Of a stretch of 49,468 nucleotides of DNA, positions 1 through 10,130 are shown piece by piece. The stretch comes from an uncultured Schlesneria sp. (GTDB taxonomy: Bacteria > Planctomycetota > Planctomycetia > Planctomycetales > Planctomycetaceae), in NCBI GenBank assembly GCA_903871875.1, contig CAIQIR010000120.1, positions 1 to 49,468 on the forward strand. The letters run 5' to 3'. The notes beneath the pieces were generated by a model. The model had not been told where the DNA came from and made no database searches. It was given only the letters and a program-made list of their open reading frames with translations. Position 1 is the first letter of the stretch. Each line of letters starts with the position of its first letter. Made by a program: the position numbers and the translations under genes.

Positions 1-651
1 CCAAGACCGAGACCCCAGTCCGTTCCTGATTTTACGCTCAACACGCTCGCCGAGAACGCCAGCCGTGAGCGAGCATGTGCGCAAATTGGAGATCGCGAAA
101 CCGACGCGCTGATCGAGAGGACTTGTGAGACATGCAGGTTAAACGATGGTGAAGACACTTGGCCCCGTCAGCTGTCGCGAACTTCAGCAGTTGAAGTGCT
201 CGATGCATCACAACCGGGCGCCACGCTCCGATCGGCTCGACGTCAGAATGCGCTCCTCGCCAATCGGCCGGGCCTGGTTGTCTTGGAAATCGGTGGCAAC
301 GACCTGCTCGAAGGACTGCCGGTCGCACAGTTTGAGGACGACCTGAACCAACTGTTAACCGAAGTCGTACACCCGGAACGGACGGTCGTGATGTTCGAAC
401 TACCGTTGCCGCCTTTCTGCGCGGCCTACGGTGCCTCGCAAAGGCGACAAGCGGCTCGCCACCATGCGAATTTGATCCCGAAGCGCCTGTTTGCGAATGT
501 TCTCACGACTCGCGGAGCGACCGTCGACGGAATCCATCTGTCCGCAGCAGGCCAAGCACAAATGAGCGTCCTGATGCAAACATTGCTGAGGGATTCGCTG
601 CACGCCGGATCTGGTAAGTACCAACGATTAGAACGATCAGGGCTACCGTGA
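1..651 (+). CDS. SGNH/GDSL-family hydrolase, 5'-truncated by the window edge
   Basis: The frame is open from base 1, so the start codon and the nucleophile-serine block (GDSL) lie outside the window. Two later SGNH blocks are visible. GGNDLLEG is block III, with the Gly-x-Asn-Asp oxyanion residues. DGIHLSAAGQ near the C-terminus is block V, with the catalytic Asp and His. The residues before block III (WPRQLSRTSAVEVLDASQPG) fit the usual strand and loop between blocks I and III. The family comprises esterases and lipases such as TesA-like arylesterases; the substrate cannot be told. The gene ends at TGA 649-651, about 155 bases before ftsH on the same strand. I am confident of the fold but not of the substrate. 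Confidence 0.75.
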   Translation, partial: PRPRPQSVPDFTLNTLAENASRERACAQIGDRETDALIERTCETCRLNDGEDTWPRQLSRTSAVEVLDASQPGATLRSARRQNALLANRPGLVVLEIGGNDLLEGLPVAQFEDDLNQLLTEVVHPERTVVMFELPLPPFCAAYGASQRRQAARHHANLIPKRLFANVLTTRGATVDGIHLSAAGQAQMSVLMQTLLRDSLHAGSGKYQRLERSGLP

Positions 652-806
652 ATCGGTCCGAGCGGTTAGCCGGCACGTGCAGAGTGTTGACCACGCCTGG
701 ACGGTGGCCTAGAGTTAAGCGTCCTGCGGTGGCATGTGCGACCGCGATGTTTTGGGCTGCGGTCGTTCATCGCACGCAGTCAGTTCGTCAGGGTGTTTCT
801 TAGCTC

Positions 807-2819
807 ATGTCCAAGCCCGAACCGAAACGACCGTCCGATTGGCCCGAGCCCGGTAACAAGCGTCCCGATAAGGGCAACTCCAGTAACCTTTTCTGGTTTC
901 TGATGATCGTCGTCGTGGTCGGGGCGGTCGTGTTTAGTTTTTCCTCGAAGTGGCGGGGAGAAACGCTGACCTACAGCGAATTCATCAAGCGACTGGAAGA
1001 AAACACGCTTGGCCCGAACAATGTCTACGACCTGCGTCGTGGTCATACGACGATCACATTTCAAGATCAGCCACGAAACGCATTCGTGTCGAAATCCAGT
1101 CCCAACCCCAAGCAATATACGGTCTCTGTCGGCAGTATGAGCGATGCCGAAAAGGCGCGACTGGACGATCTGCTTCGCAAACAGAAGATCACCGACTGGG
1201 GTTATGACGAAGGCCCCTCGCCCTGGCGAGATGTGATCTATTTAACGCTGTTCACGGGCATCTGCCTGGGCTGTTTCTGGCTGATGTTTCGCCGCATGGG
1301 CGGTCCTGGTTCGGCCATCGCCTTCGGACGCAGCCGGGGAAAACTGTTCGCCCAGGAAGAGATTGGTATTACCTTTAACGACGTGGCCGGCATTGACGAG
1401 GCCGTCGAGGAACTGCGCGAGATTGTCGATTTCCTGCGTAATCCGGGACGGTACCAGGCACTCGGCGGTCGCATCCCTCGCGGCGTGCTGCTGGTCGGTC
1501 CGCCCGGGACGGGGAAAACGCTACTAGCGAAGGCCGTGGCAGGCGAAGCCGGCGTGCCATTCTTCGGTTTGTCGGGATCGGACTTTGTCGAATTATTTGT
1601 CGGGGTGGGGGCCGCGCGTGTGCGCGATATGTTCCAGCAAGCCGGTCAGCGGTCCCCGGCGATTATCTTTATCGACGAACTGGACGCGATCGGAAAAGTC
1701 CGCAGCCATGGTTCACCCGGTGGCGGAGAAGAGCGGGATCAGACGCTGAACGCGCTCTTGGTCGAAATGGACGGGTTCGGATCCGATCAAAGCGTGATCG
1801 TCCTGGGAGCCACCAATCGCCCCGAGACCCTCGATCCGGCGTTGATGCGACCCGGTCGATTCGACCGGCACATTCTTGTTGACCGGCCCGATATCCGTGG
1901 TCGTGAAGCGATTTTGAAAGTGCACGCCGCCAAGGTCAAAATGGATGATAAGGTCAACCTGAAGCACTTGGCCAAGCTGACCGCAGGATTCGTCGGCGCC
2001 GATCTGGCAAACCTGGTCAACGAAGCAGCGCTGCTGGCCGCCCGAAAAAATAAAACCTCGGTCACCAACGATGAATTCGAAGAAGGTTTCGATCGTGTCG
2101 TCGCGGGACTCGAGAAAACGGCTCGCGTCATGCCCGAGGAAGTGAAGCAACGGGTCGCCTGGCACGAAGTCGGCCATGCGCTGGTCGCCTGTTCGTTACC
2201 GCATGTCGACCCAGTTCATAAGGTGTCGATCATTCCCCGCGGACTGGGGGCCTTGGGATACACCCTACAGCGTCCCGAAGAGGATCGGCAATTGATCACC
2301 AAAACGGAATTGCAGAACCGTATTTGCGTACTGCTGGGCGGGATTGCCGCGGAAGAGATCGTCTATCAGGAAAACTCAACGGGCGCTTCCAACGACCTGC
2401 AGCGGGCGACGGACCTGGCGCGTCGCATGATCACCGAATTCGGCATGAGTCCCAAACTCGGCCGCGTCCATTACAGCGAATCGCGGAGCAGTCCGTTTCT
2501 GGCTGGCGGCGCGGCACCGGTAGACTATTCACACAGTGAAGAGACCATTCGCGAGATTGATCTCGAAGTGCGACGAATCATCGATGCCGCCTACGATGCG
2601 GCATATGAAGTCCTTTCGAACCGCCGCCCCGTGATGGAACATATCACCCGGGAATTGCTCGAGAAGGAAGTCATCGACGCCGTCCATTTGCAGGCCATTT
2701 TGGACCAATACAAAACCGGCCCACAGCTTAAGCCCGGCACGTTCGTGGATTCGTCACCATTGCCCATTCGCGAAACCGATGACCCCGCCGAACAGGGCGA
2801 CGTCGCTCAAAGCGGTTGA
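807..2819 (+). CDS. ftsH: ATP-dependent zinc metalloprotease FtsH
   Basis: Membrane-anchored AAA+ protease that extracts and degrades misfolded or short-lived membrane and cytosolic proteins. The 670-residue protein has two N-terminal transmembrane helices (about residues 28-47 and 143-160) enclosing a short periplasmic domain. An AAA module follows, with Walker A GPPGTGKT at 231-238, Walker B ending in D290-E291, and an SRH region with RPGRFDR. The M41 peptidase domain has the zinc motif HEVGH at 453-457 and the likely third ligand D530. HEVGH replaces the commoner HEAGH; both histidines and the catalytic Glu are kept, so activity is expected. The length is normal for the family. The C-terminus is acidic and low in complexity. 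It stands alone on the plus strand, and the next genes are on the opposite strand. Confidence 0.97.
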   Translation: MSKPEPKRPSDWPEPGNKRPDKGNSSNLFWFLMIVVVVGAVVFSFSSKWRGETLTYSEFIKRLEENTLGPNNVYDLRRGHTTITFQDQPRNAFVSKSSPNPKQYTVSVGSMSDAEKARLDDLLRKQKITDWGYDEGPSPWRDVIYLTLFTGICLGCFWLMFRRMGGPGSAIAFGRSRGKLFAQEEIGITFNDVAGIDEAVEELREIVDFLRNPGRYQALGGRIPRGVLLVGPPGTGKTLLAKAVAGEAGVPFFGLSGSDFVELFVGVGAARVRDMFQQAGQRSPAIIFIDELDAIGKVRSHGSPGGGEERDQTLNALLVEMDGFGSDQSVIVLGATNRPETLDPALMRPGRFDRHILVDRPDIRGREAILKVHAAKVKMDDKVNLKHLAKLTAGFVGADLANLVNEAALLAARKNKTSVTNDEFEEGFDRVVAGLEKTARVMPEEVKQRVAWHEVGHALVACSLPHVDPVHKVSIIPRGLGALGYTLQRPEEDRQLITKTELQNRICVLLGGIAAEEIVYQENSTGASNDLQRATDLARRMITEFGMSPKLGRVHYSESRSSPFLAGGAAPVDYSHSEETIREIDLEVRRIIDAAYDAAYEVLSNRRPVMEHITRELLEKEVIDAVHLQAILDQYKTGPQLKPGTFVDSSPLPIRETDDPAEQGDVAQSG

Positions 2820-2860
2820 GGGGACTCAAACGCTCGGCCTGGCGAGTGATCCCAGACGGT

Positions 2861-3232
2861 TTAACCGTTCAGCAGGCGAAGCATTTGCTCGCCGACGCTC
2901 AGGTCGGTCGCTTCCTTGGCGGGAAGATTTAATCGGCGGAGTATCGCCTCCGCCTTTTCGAACGGACAATAGCGTTCCCAGCGCGTGACCAGTTGCTGGA
3001 ACTCCGCGTCCCGCAGCGCATCGGCCAATGTCGCGTATCGACGGGCTCGATGAGCCGGATTCGACGCGATCAATTTGTGCTGGCAACAAGCTGCCACCTC
3101 GGGCCAGCCGGCGCGGCACGCTTCGACCCCCGCGAGCAACAGGAAGCGATCCCGGACCTGTGGTTGTCTCTTCTGGTCGGAAATGACCGACAGTTCCACA
3201 TAAACTCGCATGGCCGTTTCGTGGTCTTGCAT
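2861..3232 (-). CDS. Conserved-looking small protein, function unknown
   Basis: A 123-residue soluble protein I do not recognise. It is mostly alpha-helical and rich in Ala, Arg and Leu, with a middle part (LLAGVEACRAGWPEVAACC) that resembles TPR-like helix pairs. No signal peptide or membrane segment is visible. It ends with TAA at 2861-2863 and lies about 45 bases downstream of the PhnP-like hydrolase gene on the same strand, so the two could be co-transcribed. Codon use resembles the neighbours. The alternative frames in this stretch are less protein-like. I am fairly confident that it is a gene; no function is proposed. Confidence 0.65.
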   Translation of the reverse strand: MQDHETAMRVYVELSVISDQKRQPQVRDRFLLLAGVEACRAGWPEVAACCQHKLIASNPAHRARRYATLADALRDAEFQQLVTRWERYCPFEKAEAILRRLNLPAKEATDLSVGEQMLRLLNG

Positions 3233-3277
3233 TTCACCACCGCCTGATTGGATTGCCGCGAATCAACGTGCCACGCC

Positions 3278-4066
3278 TCAGTAAGGAATTCGCAATCCAT
3301 CGTAAGCCAGCTCAACACCCGATGGCAGCCGGGCGTTAGTCGACACGTAATCGAGATGATGCGAAATGTGTGTCAGATAGGCCTGTTTTGGCCGCAATCG
3401 CTCGACCGCCTCAAGTGCTTGTGGAATCCCAAAATGGGTCGCATGAGGCGCATCACGCAGGGCGTCGATGATCAAGACGTCCAGCCCCTCCAGTAGCGGC
3501 CATGTTTCATCGGGAATCAGGCTGACATCGGTGCAAAAGGCGACGTTGGCAATACGAAAACCGAGCACACCCAGCCGGCCATGAATCAACCGGACCGGCT
3601 GTATTGTCTGCCCCAAAAGTTCGAATGGATCGAGACCGATTCGACGGATTTCCAACATCGGGATCGCCCCATGATGCAGGTCGGGCGAGGGCTTGTTGAA
3701 GGCATACGAAAACGACGCCAGAATCTGTCGTTCGACATTCTCTTCGCAGTACAGCGGCACGGCATGTTCAAGTCGATAGCCAAACAACCGGAGATCGTCG
3801 AGCCCGAACAGGTGGTCCGCGTGGCCGTGCGTATAGATTACCGCTTTCACCAGATCGATCCGCTCGCGCAAGAGCTGCAATCGCAGTTCTGGCGACGTAT
3901 CGATCAGAAACACCCCTTGCTCGGTATTCACCGCGACACCAGTTCTCGTTCGATTGTTGCGCGGGTCGCTCGATTCACAAACAGGACAATGACAACCGAT
4001 GACCGGGACACCGTGACTGGTTCCGGTTCCCAGCAAAATCATCTCGCGAACTGACGAAAACGGCAT
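3278..4066 (-). CDS. MBL-fold metallo-hydrolase, PhnP-like phosphodiesterase family
   Basis: A 262-residue metallo-beta-lactamase-fold hydrolase. The core motif THGHADH places the metal ligands at H80, H82, D84 and H85. The N-terminal segment LLGTGTSHGVPVIGCHCPVC matches the PhnP type, in which three cysteines (here C25, C27, C30) and a late histidine (HISHH, residues 233-237) build a structural zinc site. PhnP hydrolyses cyclic phosphoribosyl intermediates in phosphonate breakdown. No phn genes are nearby, so the substrate here may be another cyclic phosphodiester. The ATG at 4066 gives an N-terminus like the family's; an internal Met at residue 9 would still keep the fold. It is cytoplasmic and possibly co-transcribed with the small gene downstream. 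Confidence 0.88.
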   Translation of the reverse strand: MPFSSVREMILLGTGTSHGVPVIGCHCPVCESSDPRNNRTRTGVAVNTEQGVFLIDTSPELRLQLLRERIDLVKAVIYTHGHADHLFGLDDLRLFGYRLEHAVPLYCEENVERQILASFSYAFNKPSPDLHHGAIPMLEIRRIGLDPFELLGQTIQPVRLIHGRLGVLGFRIANVAFCTDVSLIPDETWPLLEGLDVLIIDALRDAPHATHFGIPQALEAVERLRPKQAYLTHISHHLDYVSTNARLPSGVELAYDGLRIPY

Positions 4067-4122
4067 ATGAACATCAACTTGATGGAGGCGACAAGGCAGA
4101 AGTACTCAATAGCAGCGATTCT

Positions 4123-4740
4123 CTACCGGCGTTCCCTTGCATAGCGAACAAGGCAACCACGGGGAACGGTCTCTTTCACCGCAGGAACCTCCTTTTTCAA
4201 CGTTGCGATCACCGCTTCTTCGACAAATCGCTGAGTGACTTTCGGCGCATCGGTCGCATCATCCATGGCGCCCATGTAAACAATCTTACGCTCCTTGTCC
4301 AACACATAAAATTCTGGCGTGCAGAGCGCCCCATAATCCTTGGCGATTTTTTGCGATTCGTCATACATGATTGGAAAAGCCAACGACTGCTGCCTGGCAT
4401 GTTCGGTCAGTTTATCGAGTCGATCAGCGGCAATCCGATTCACGCAGACGGCAACGATTCCAACCTTCCCGTTGGGACCGCCATATTTTTTGGCCAGATC
4501 ATTGATCCGTTCTTCGTAATCCGCGGCGGTGGGACAACTCAAACAGGTAAACGCCAGTACGATCGCCTCTTTGTCCTTCAGTTCGCTCAGAGAATGATTT
4601 TTTCCGTCAGTCCCCGGCAGATTTTCCCAAGCCGGAGCCGCATCACCAATATTCAGCGTTTGATTGAATTCACCCGCCATCAGCGATGACGACGCCAGCC
4701 AGGCGGCGATCATGATTGTCATCAGTTTGCCGTAACGCAT
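4123..4740 (-). CDS. Secreted redoxin (AhpC/TSA-type thioredoxin fold)
   Basis: A 205-residue thiol-redox protein. Residues 1-22 form a signal peptide (MRYGKL then a hydrophobic run ending LMAG), so it works outside the cytoplasmic membrane. The thioredoxin-fold core contains IGDAAPAW and the active site FTCLSCP, with C66 and C69 as a CxxC pair. A cis-Pro loop (TPEFYVLD) comes later. A further cysteine (C196) sits in the C-terminal RGCLVRY segment, a tail pattern I associate with planctomycete redoxins. It may reduce disulfides or peroxides, but the partner is unknown. The neighbour downstream is on the same strand about 57 bases away. No regulatory site is obvious. Confidence 0.88.
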   Translation of the reverse strand: MRYGKLMTIMIAAWLASSSLMAGEFNQTLNIGDAAPAWENLPGTDGKNHSLSELKDKEAIVLAFTCLSCPTAADYEERINDLAKKYGGPNGKVGIVAVCVNRIAADRLDKLTEHARQQSLAFPIMYDESQKIAKDYGALCTPEFYVLDKERKIVYMGAMDDATDAPKVTQRFVEEAVIATLKKEVPAVKETVPRGCLVRYARERR

Positions 4741-4836
4741 GGGGTAATCCCTATCGCAGATTCGTTTTCAGCTAGTGGCGCTGCTTGCCCCAAGGTAGCC
4801 CAGCAGTCGCATCTCGATTTTCACTTTAACAAAACA

Positions 4837-6537
4837 CTAAGCCCCCTGCTTCTTCTGGATTTTGGCCCATTCATCCTTCAAGGTCACCGTGCGGTTAAAG
4901 ATCAATTTATCGCTCTTCGAATCTTTGTCGACGCAGAAATAGCCCAATCGCTCAAACTGGCAGCGGTCACCTGGCTGGGCGGTGACCAACGAACGTTCCA
5001 GCTTCGCCGCCGGAACGACGACCAGCGATTTCGGATTCAGGTAGTTTTTCCAGTCTTCCCCCTCGGGAATATCCGCCACATTGGGAATCGAGAACAGATG
5101 ATCATAAAGCCGAACTTCCGCATCGACGGCGTGGGCGGCCGAAACCCAGTGGATGGTCGATTTCACTTTACGACCATCCGGAGCGTTGCCACCACGCGTT
5201 AACGGGTCATAGGTACAGCGTAGTTCGATAATCTCGCCCGTTGCCGGATCTTTCACCACGCTTTGACACGTGATCAAATAACCCCACCGCAAACGAACTT
5301 CACGGCCGGGTGATAGTCGGAAAAACTGTTTGGGCGGTGTCTCCATAAAGTCATCTCGTTCGATGTACAGCACCTTGGAGAAGGGAACCCGTCGGCTGCC
5401 CGCGGATGGGTCTTCGGGATTGTTGATCGCGTCCAGCTCTTCCACCTGATCGTCGGGATAGTTTTCCAACACGATCTTGATCGGATGGATCACCGCCATG
5501 ACTCGATTGGCCCGTTTGTTCAGATCGGCGCGAACGGCATTTTCCAGCACGACGATTTCCGTCAGGCTGTTGAACTTCGTCACACCGATCTCTTCGCAAA
5601 ACGCCCGCATCGCTTCCGGCGTGTAGCCCCGACGCCGGATCCCGGCAATCGTCGGCATCCGGGGATCGTCCCAGCCGGTCACCGACTTGGTTTCGACCAA
5701 TTCCAGCAGCTTGCGCTTACTCATCATCATATGCGTCAGGTTCAGCCGGGCAAATTCGATCTGTTGCGGGTGGTATAGCCCCAATACGTCGATCAGCCAG
5801 TCATACAGCGGACGATGATTTTCGAATTCCAGCGTGCAGATCGAATGCGTCACACCTTCCAGCGAGTCACTGTAGCCGTGCGTGAAGTCATAGAGCGGGT
5901 AGATGCACCATTTATTTCCGGTCCGATGATGCTCGGCATGACGAATTCGATAGAGCAGGGGATCCCGCATATTCATATTGGCATGGGACAGATCGATCTT
6001 GGCCCGCAGCGCATGAGCGCCATCGGGAAATTCCCCCGCACGCATCCGGCGGAATAGATCGAGATTTTCAGCCGCCGATCGATCGCGATAAGGACTCGGC
6101 TTGCCCGCGTGCGTCAACGTTCCTCGCAATTGTCGGATTTCGTCCGTGGTGCAACTGTCGACGTACGCCAACCCTTTCTCAATCAGTTGTTCGGCGTATT
6201 GGTAGATCGTTTCGAAATAGTCAGAGGCATAAAGCAGGTTGTCCCATTGAAAACCCAGCCAGCGAACATCTTCCTGAATTGAATCGACGTATTCGACATC
6301 TTCCTTGGCGGGATTCGTGTCATCAAAACGCAGATTGCACTTGCCGCCATATTTCAAAGCCAGTCCAAAATTCAGGCAGATGGACTTGGCATGACCAATA
6401 TGCAAATAGCCGTTTGGCTCGGGGGGAAAGCGAGTGTGAACGCGTCCACCAAATTTTCCGGACAGATTGTCGGCATCGATGATTTCGCGGATGAAATTCG
6501 TCGGGGGGGCCGGTTCGGGCTTCTCTTCCGTGGACAT
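4837..6537 (-). CDS. glnS: Glutaminyl-tRNA synthetase
   Basis: Class Ib aminoacyl-tRNA synthetase that charges tRNA-Gln with glutamine. At 566 residues it matches bacterial GlnS. The HIGH motif is at 46-49 within [14 protein letters not shown], and the KMSKS-equivalent MSKRK is at 272-276. The sequence [10 protein letters not shown] after the first motif is typical of GlnS and separates it from GltX. The C-terminal anticodon-binding beta barrels follow (for example [10 protein letters not shown]). Having GlnS means this organism does not depend only on the GatCAB amidotransferase route for Gln-tRNA. The start at 6537 fits the family N-terminus. About 300 bases without a gene follow downstream of the EEP gene and precede this one. 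Confidence 0.97.
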   Translation of the reverse strand: MSTEEKPEPAPPTNFIREIIDADNLSGKFGGRVHTRFPPEPNGYLHIGHAKSICLNFGLALKYGGKCNLRFDDTNPAKEDVEYVDSIQEDVRWLGFQWDNLLYASDYFETIYQYAEQLIEKGLAYVDSCTTDEIRQLRGTLTHAGKPSPYRDRSAAENLDLFRRMRAGEFPDGAHALRAKIDLSHANMNMRDPLLYRIRHAEHHRTGNKWCIYPLYDFTHGYSDSLEGVTHSICTLEFENHRPLYDWLIDVLGLYHPQQIEFARLNLTHMMMSKRKLLELVETKSVTGWDDPRMPTIAGIRRRGYTPEAMRAFCEEIGVTKFNSLTEIVVLENAVRADLNKRANRVMAVIHPIKIVLENYPDDQVEELDAINNPEDPSAGSRRVPFSKVLYIERDDFMETPPKQFFRLSPGREVRLRWGYLITCQSVVKDPATGEIIELRCTYDPLTRGGNAPDGRKVKSTIHWVSAAHAVDAEVRLYDHLFSIPNVADIPEGEDWKNYLNPKSLVVVPAAKLERSLVTAQPGDRCQFERLGYFCVDKDSKSDKLIFNRTVTLKDEWAKIQKKQGA

Positions 6538-6873
6538 GACGAAGTCACTCTACTGCATGACGACACACCGGGGGGGAACGAGCGAACTCCCACGGGTATG
6601 CCATCGGGTGATGGACAGAAACAAACAACAATGCCTTGTAGCCGGACAGCCTTCAACCCGTCAACCGGTTTTCGTACGCGTCGCACGACCAGATACCGGT
6701 CGCCGGGTCGTTCGTGCGATGCCGGTCATCAATGCGGATTGCGCCCACCCGGCACGAAGCATCCAACGAAATTCGCTGGGTAAAATCGAATGAGTCCGTC
6801 CTGACTCGTCTGACGATGGAAACGAATTGGCCACCAAGTCGGCACATCAGGCTCTGTTTCGAGGACGACATGC
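6538..6873. other. Intergenic stretch between glnS and the EEP-fold gene
   Basis: About 336 bases hold the glnS leader. A possible 72-codon minus-strand frame (6653-6871) has no recognisable protein character. No hairpin terminator with a T-run was seen. Confidence 0.5.
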
Positions 6874-7959
6874 CTATTTCTGACTGGGTTTGAGCACGAC
6901 GGTGGCCGAGATCAGCCGATGGTCAGAACCGTCCGACGTACCGATCTGACACTGTCGGATGGTCCATTCGTTCGAGCCCAGGATATGGTCGATGCGAGCC
7001 CAGGGATAGTTGTCCGGCCAGACGCGGTTACCCTTGCAGGGCGACGTGTATCCGTAGCCAAACCCCGCCACATCAAATGAGCTTTGCAGATCACCCCAAT
7101 GCTTTTGAAACAGGCTGCTCGAAGCCGGTGTGTTGAAGTCACCGCAGACCAGCAGCGGTCGATCGCCACGCGCGGCCTCAATTGCTGCTCGAAGATCGAT
7201 CGATTCGAAATAACGTTCGCCTTCATAGGCTTCCAGTTCCCTGGCGCCGTCACCATTGATCAGCGTGTTGCGATTGAGTTCCTTCAAACCAAATCGAGCC
7301 GTCATCTGGTGGATATCGCCCAGGACGATCGGCCCACCCGGCGTTTCGATTTCCACAATCATGCCGGCCAACCGACCACCAAACTGCGTCACCTCGCAAT
7401 CGGCCAGGAATGACAGTGGGTAACGCGAACCGACCCAGTAATGTCCGTGCCGTAGCGTATGCCAGTCACGAAAGTATTCGTCCAGTCGGGGATCGCCGCC
7501 AGCCGCCTCCTGCAAAGCGACGATGTCGGGGCTAATGGCCGCGATTTCATCGAGAATCTTTTCAAAGTGCGGCTGAAATGCTTGCACGTTACAGCTCACA
7601 ATCTTCAGCGAGACTTCGCCTTCGGTTTTGGCCGAGCCGTTCAGCCACAATTCCAGCGGCAGCGAAAGTCCCATCACGGGAACCAACACGATCAGCAACG
7701 ACACCAGATTGATTCCCAGCGACTCGCGATGCCAGATCAGTGACGCGACCAGCAACACAATTGTGGGCAAGAGATAAGGCATGCGGGGTGCGTAAGTGAG
7801 CACGGTGCCCACCCACCAGGTTTCCGAAACCGCGTACAACAGATAACTGACAACGCACAGCAGCGCCAGGTTCAGCAAAGACAGTCCCACCACCCATTTG
7901 GCCGCATTGCTCATTCGTCGCGGAGCAGGTCGAACAGCAGGTGGTGGCGTTTGTGACAT
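6874..7959 (-). CDS. Membrane-anchored endonuclease/exonuclease/phosphatase (EEP) family protein
   Basis: The N-terminal third holds three hydrophobic helices (VGLSLLNLALLCVVSYLLYA, then two more through LLIVLVPVMGLSLPL). The C-terminal part is an EEP catalytic domain. Visible EEP marks are the early Asn/Glu region (IVSCNVQAF; IVALQEA), the metal-binding GDFNTP, and the terminal SDHRLI with the catalytic Asp-His. The family includes nucleases, sphingomyelinases and phosphoinositide phosphatases, and membrane-anchored versions like this are common in planctomycetes. The frame is open to 8064, but the first 35 codons look untranslated. ATG 7957-7959 gives a clean N-terminus (MSQTPPPAVRP), so I use that. 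The substrate is unknown. Confidence 0.85.
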   Translation of the reverse strand: MSQTPPPAVRPAPRRMSNAAKWVVGLSLLNLALLCVVSYLLYAVSETWWVGTVLTYAPRMPYLLPTIVLLVASLIWHRESLGINLVSLLIVLVPVMGLSLPLELWLNGSAKTEGEVSLKIVSCNVQAFQPHFEKILDEIAAISPDIVALQEAAGGDPRLDEYFRDWHTLRHGHYWVGSRYPLSFLADCEVTQFGGRLAGMIVEIETPGGPIVLGDIHQMTARFGLKELNRNTLINGDGARELEAYEGERYFESIDLRAAIEAARGDRPLLVCGDFNTPASSSLFQKHWGDLQSSFDVAGFGYGYTSPCKGNRVWPDNYPWARIDHILGSNEWTIRQCQIGTSDGSDHRLISATVVLKPSQK

Positions 7960-8340
7960 AGAAAACTCTAAACCGAAAGCAGGAGAAGGACCCTCGTTTC
8001 CGCCGGCGCGGAAGACGCGGTGCGATTCAAATCGCCTTGTCCAAACCGAACGTGCCCACGACAAGGCTCTCCTTCAATAACGAACGAGCATGGGACAGCG
8101 GATGTTCGTCAATAACGCGAAATGCGCGAAGCGCAAATCCGGCAGTGGGACGCCATCGGTCGAGGCTGTTGAACGGCCCCAGCCAACCCACCCATCTAAC
8201 CTAGACTGCGTGTCGGCAATTCATCAATCCAGATTAAGAATGCCCAACCAACGAAGCCTCTCGACCGCCCGAAGGGCAGCGCGGCTTAACGGGCGGACGC
8301 GGGGATGATCCCATCCGCTCGTTTTGGGCCGAACCGACGG
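7960..8340. other. Intergenic stretch, nothing recognised
   Basis: It separates the EEP gene from the upstream minus-strand gene. Short plus-strand frames are present (7898-8080, 8090-8308) but lack protein character. No RNA gene, terminator or repeat was identified. Confidence 0.5.
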
Positions 8341-9762
8341 TTATTCCGCTTTCTTCTTCGCGACGTCCGCTCCCGAAAGCACGATTTCGGTCGTCGACTC
8401 GTCGGCCGATCGCGTTCCGAGAATAACGAGCTTTGCATCACCCCGTTTCATTTCCACGACGGCGGCAATCGATGTCACCACCGAAAACTCGCGATTCTCG
8501 GTCCATTTCTCCTTCTGGTACAGCTCGCGCAGTTCCTCGACCGCGTCAACGATCGGCTTTTTCGTCTCGTAGTGAATCATCAGGGTCGAGACACATTTGA
8601 CGTTCTCGATTCCCGTTGGCAATGCAATGTTCGGTTCGTGCGTTTCGGGCTGCGGCTTCGCGGGCTCGGCCTTGGGTTTCGGCTTGGAAAATTCGGCCTG
8701 CAGTTCGGCCGTCCAGACGCAAATGATCGCATGCGTCAATTCCGCATCGGTCCGCTTCAGTTCGGCGATGACCAGGTCGTGGTCGTCAGACCGATACACG
8801 ACCACCGCCTCCTTGCCCGAAGGGTAAAGATAGATATTTCGCTTCTCGGTAAAGCCGATCTCGGGGAACGCCTGCTGGAAATAGTCGACGGCGGTCGACA
8901 GTTCGCCAGGAAGGTCGCACTGCAGATACGGTCGGTAATCGTCGAATTCCAGGTTCTGTGCGTCGGGCGGCGCGGGCAGTTCTGCGCGCGACATCAAGAC
9001 GGTGTACTGAATCGCGGTCTGACCTTGCTGCGCTGGCGAGACGGTGGCCGAGGCGTTCAATTCGACCCCCTTCTGTCGGAATTGCAGTAATTCATGATCC
9101 GGAGACTCGGCCTTTTGCGTGAACGGCTTATTGAATTCCTGCCAGCCTTTCGCCGTCAGAGCTTGACGAGTTTCCTTCGCGGCATCGGCCACCGATTTCG
9201 GCGTCGTGTAGATCGCAGTGGTCTGATTTCCGAACAGCGTCTTGGCTCCCTCGACGCGAGGCAATTCCCTGACGTCGATATTCCCCTGGTTCAGCAGACT
9301 GAACGTGACCTGGCCGGCCTTTCCCTGCGGCATGACGGACAAGGCCAGATTGAAGCCGTCTTTCAAGACGGCGGCTTGCGCATAGTCCGAGGTGACCATC
9401 ACGGCATTCGGCTCGGTACTGAGTTGGCATCCCAATTTCGCCAACTCGGCGAGAAACAATTCCGCGATCGGCTTAACTTCGCCCGCACAGTGTCCGGTCA
9501 GTTGTGTTGCCGAACGAGTTTGAAAAATCGGTTCCTTCAACATCACCAGTTTACGTAGATCGACCACTTGCTTCGCCTCTGCGACCGAGGCGGGGGCGGC
9601 GACCTTAGTCCCGGTCGATTTAGCAGCGCCAGGCTTGGGCGGTACCGATTTCGCTTTCGAGGCGGCGGGCTTCTCTTTCGATTGAGCGTCAACGACCAGT
9701 TGTCCGCCGATCAGCAAGGCCCAGCCGATCGCACAAAGTTCGATCAGGTTTCGTCGTGTCAT
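8341..9762 (-). CDS. Secreted protein of unknown function with Lys/Ala/Pro-rich linkers
   Basis: A 473-residue protein I do not recognise. Residues 1-27 (MTRRNLIELCAIGWALLIGG and onwards) look like a signal peptide, and a Lys/Pro/Ala-rich spacer follows. The rest seems to contain repeated alpha/beta units of about 100-150 residues, with related phrases (lysine-rich strand, then helix, then VVYRSDDHDLVIAELKR or VVTSIAAVVEMKRGDAKLVI). The central KPKPKAEPAKPQPE stretch is a flexible linker. The frame is open to 9924, but ATG 9760-9762 is preceded by an AAAGAG-type ribosome site and starts the signal peptide, so I chose it. It is probably periplasmic or exported. Function unknown. Confidence 0.75.
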   Translation of the reverse strand: MTRRNLIELCAIGWALLIGGQLVVDAQSKEKPAASKAKSVPPKPGAAKSTGTKVAAPASVAEAKQVVDLRKLVMLKEPIFQTRSATQLTGHCAGEVKPIAELFLAELAKLGCQLSTEPNAVMVTSDYAQAAVLKDGFNLALSVMPQGKAGQVTFSLLNQGNIDVRELPRVEGAKTLFGNQTTAIYTTPKSVADAAKETRQALTAKGWQEFNKPFTQKAESPDHELLQFRQKGVELNASATVSPAQQGQTAIQYTVLMSRAELPAPPDAQNLEFDDYRPYLQCDLPGELSTAVDYFQQAFPEIGFTEKRNIYLYPSGKEAVVVYRSDDHDLVIAELKRTDAELTHAIICVWTAELQAEFSKPKPKAEPAKPQPETHEPNIALPTGIENVKCVSTLMIHYETKKPIVDAVEELRELYQKEKWTENREFSVVTSIAAVVEMKRGDAKLVILGTRSADESTTEIVLSGADVAKKKAE

Positions 9763-10130
9763 TTCGCTCTTTTTCCCATTTTTGATCGAGGGATCGAACA
9801 TCACCGCGGCAGGCCCAACCAGCATCTTGGCGTGACCGACCCGCAAACGAAAGCCCGAGCCAAGCAAGATTGGAAATCCGGCAAGTCCATGACCTTCCGG
9901 CCACTTAAGCCGTAAGACGTCCATTCGTTTACCCGGTTATGCCAATGGGTTCATGACGTTTCGAACAACGCCACGGAGTCCGTGGCGTTCTGCGCACCGA
10001 TGTCATCAACCACTTGGAATCCCAAGCAGGCGGAGGATTATCGACTCGCGCAGCCCGCCACGCTCCATGGCCGAACTGTTCTCACTTCGCCTCGATCAGT
10101 TAAAGGCGATGCATGAAATCGACGACCGAT
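9763..10130. other. Intergenic stretch containing a perfect palindrome
   Basis: About 368 bases separate two minus-strand genes. The only structure seen is a 23-nt palindrome at 9967-9989, listed separately. No convincing coding frame. Confidence 0.5.
9967..9989. repeat. Perfect 11-1-11 palindrome
   Basis: The left arm AACGCCACGGA is followed by a single G and then its exact reverse complement. In RNA it would form a very tight hairpin. There is no T-run on either side, so a classical intrinsic terminator is unlikely. It lies downstream of the minus-strand gene that ends at 10131. It could be a REP-like dispersed element or an operator. Confidence 0.6.

Noticed and set aside
6653-6871. 72-codon minus-strand frame between glnS and the EEP gene
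   Set aside because: No protein-like pattern and no ribosome site of note.
8305-9558. Long plus-strand frames at 8305-9090 and 9094-9558
   Set aside because: They are antisense shadows of the minus-strand secreted protein gene.
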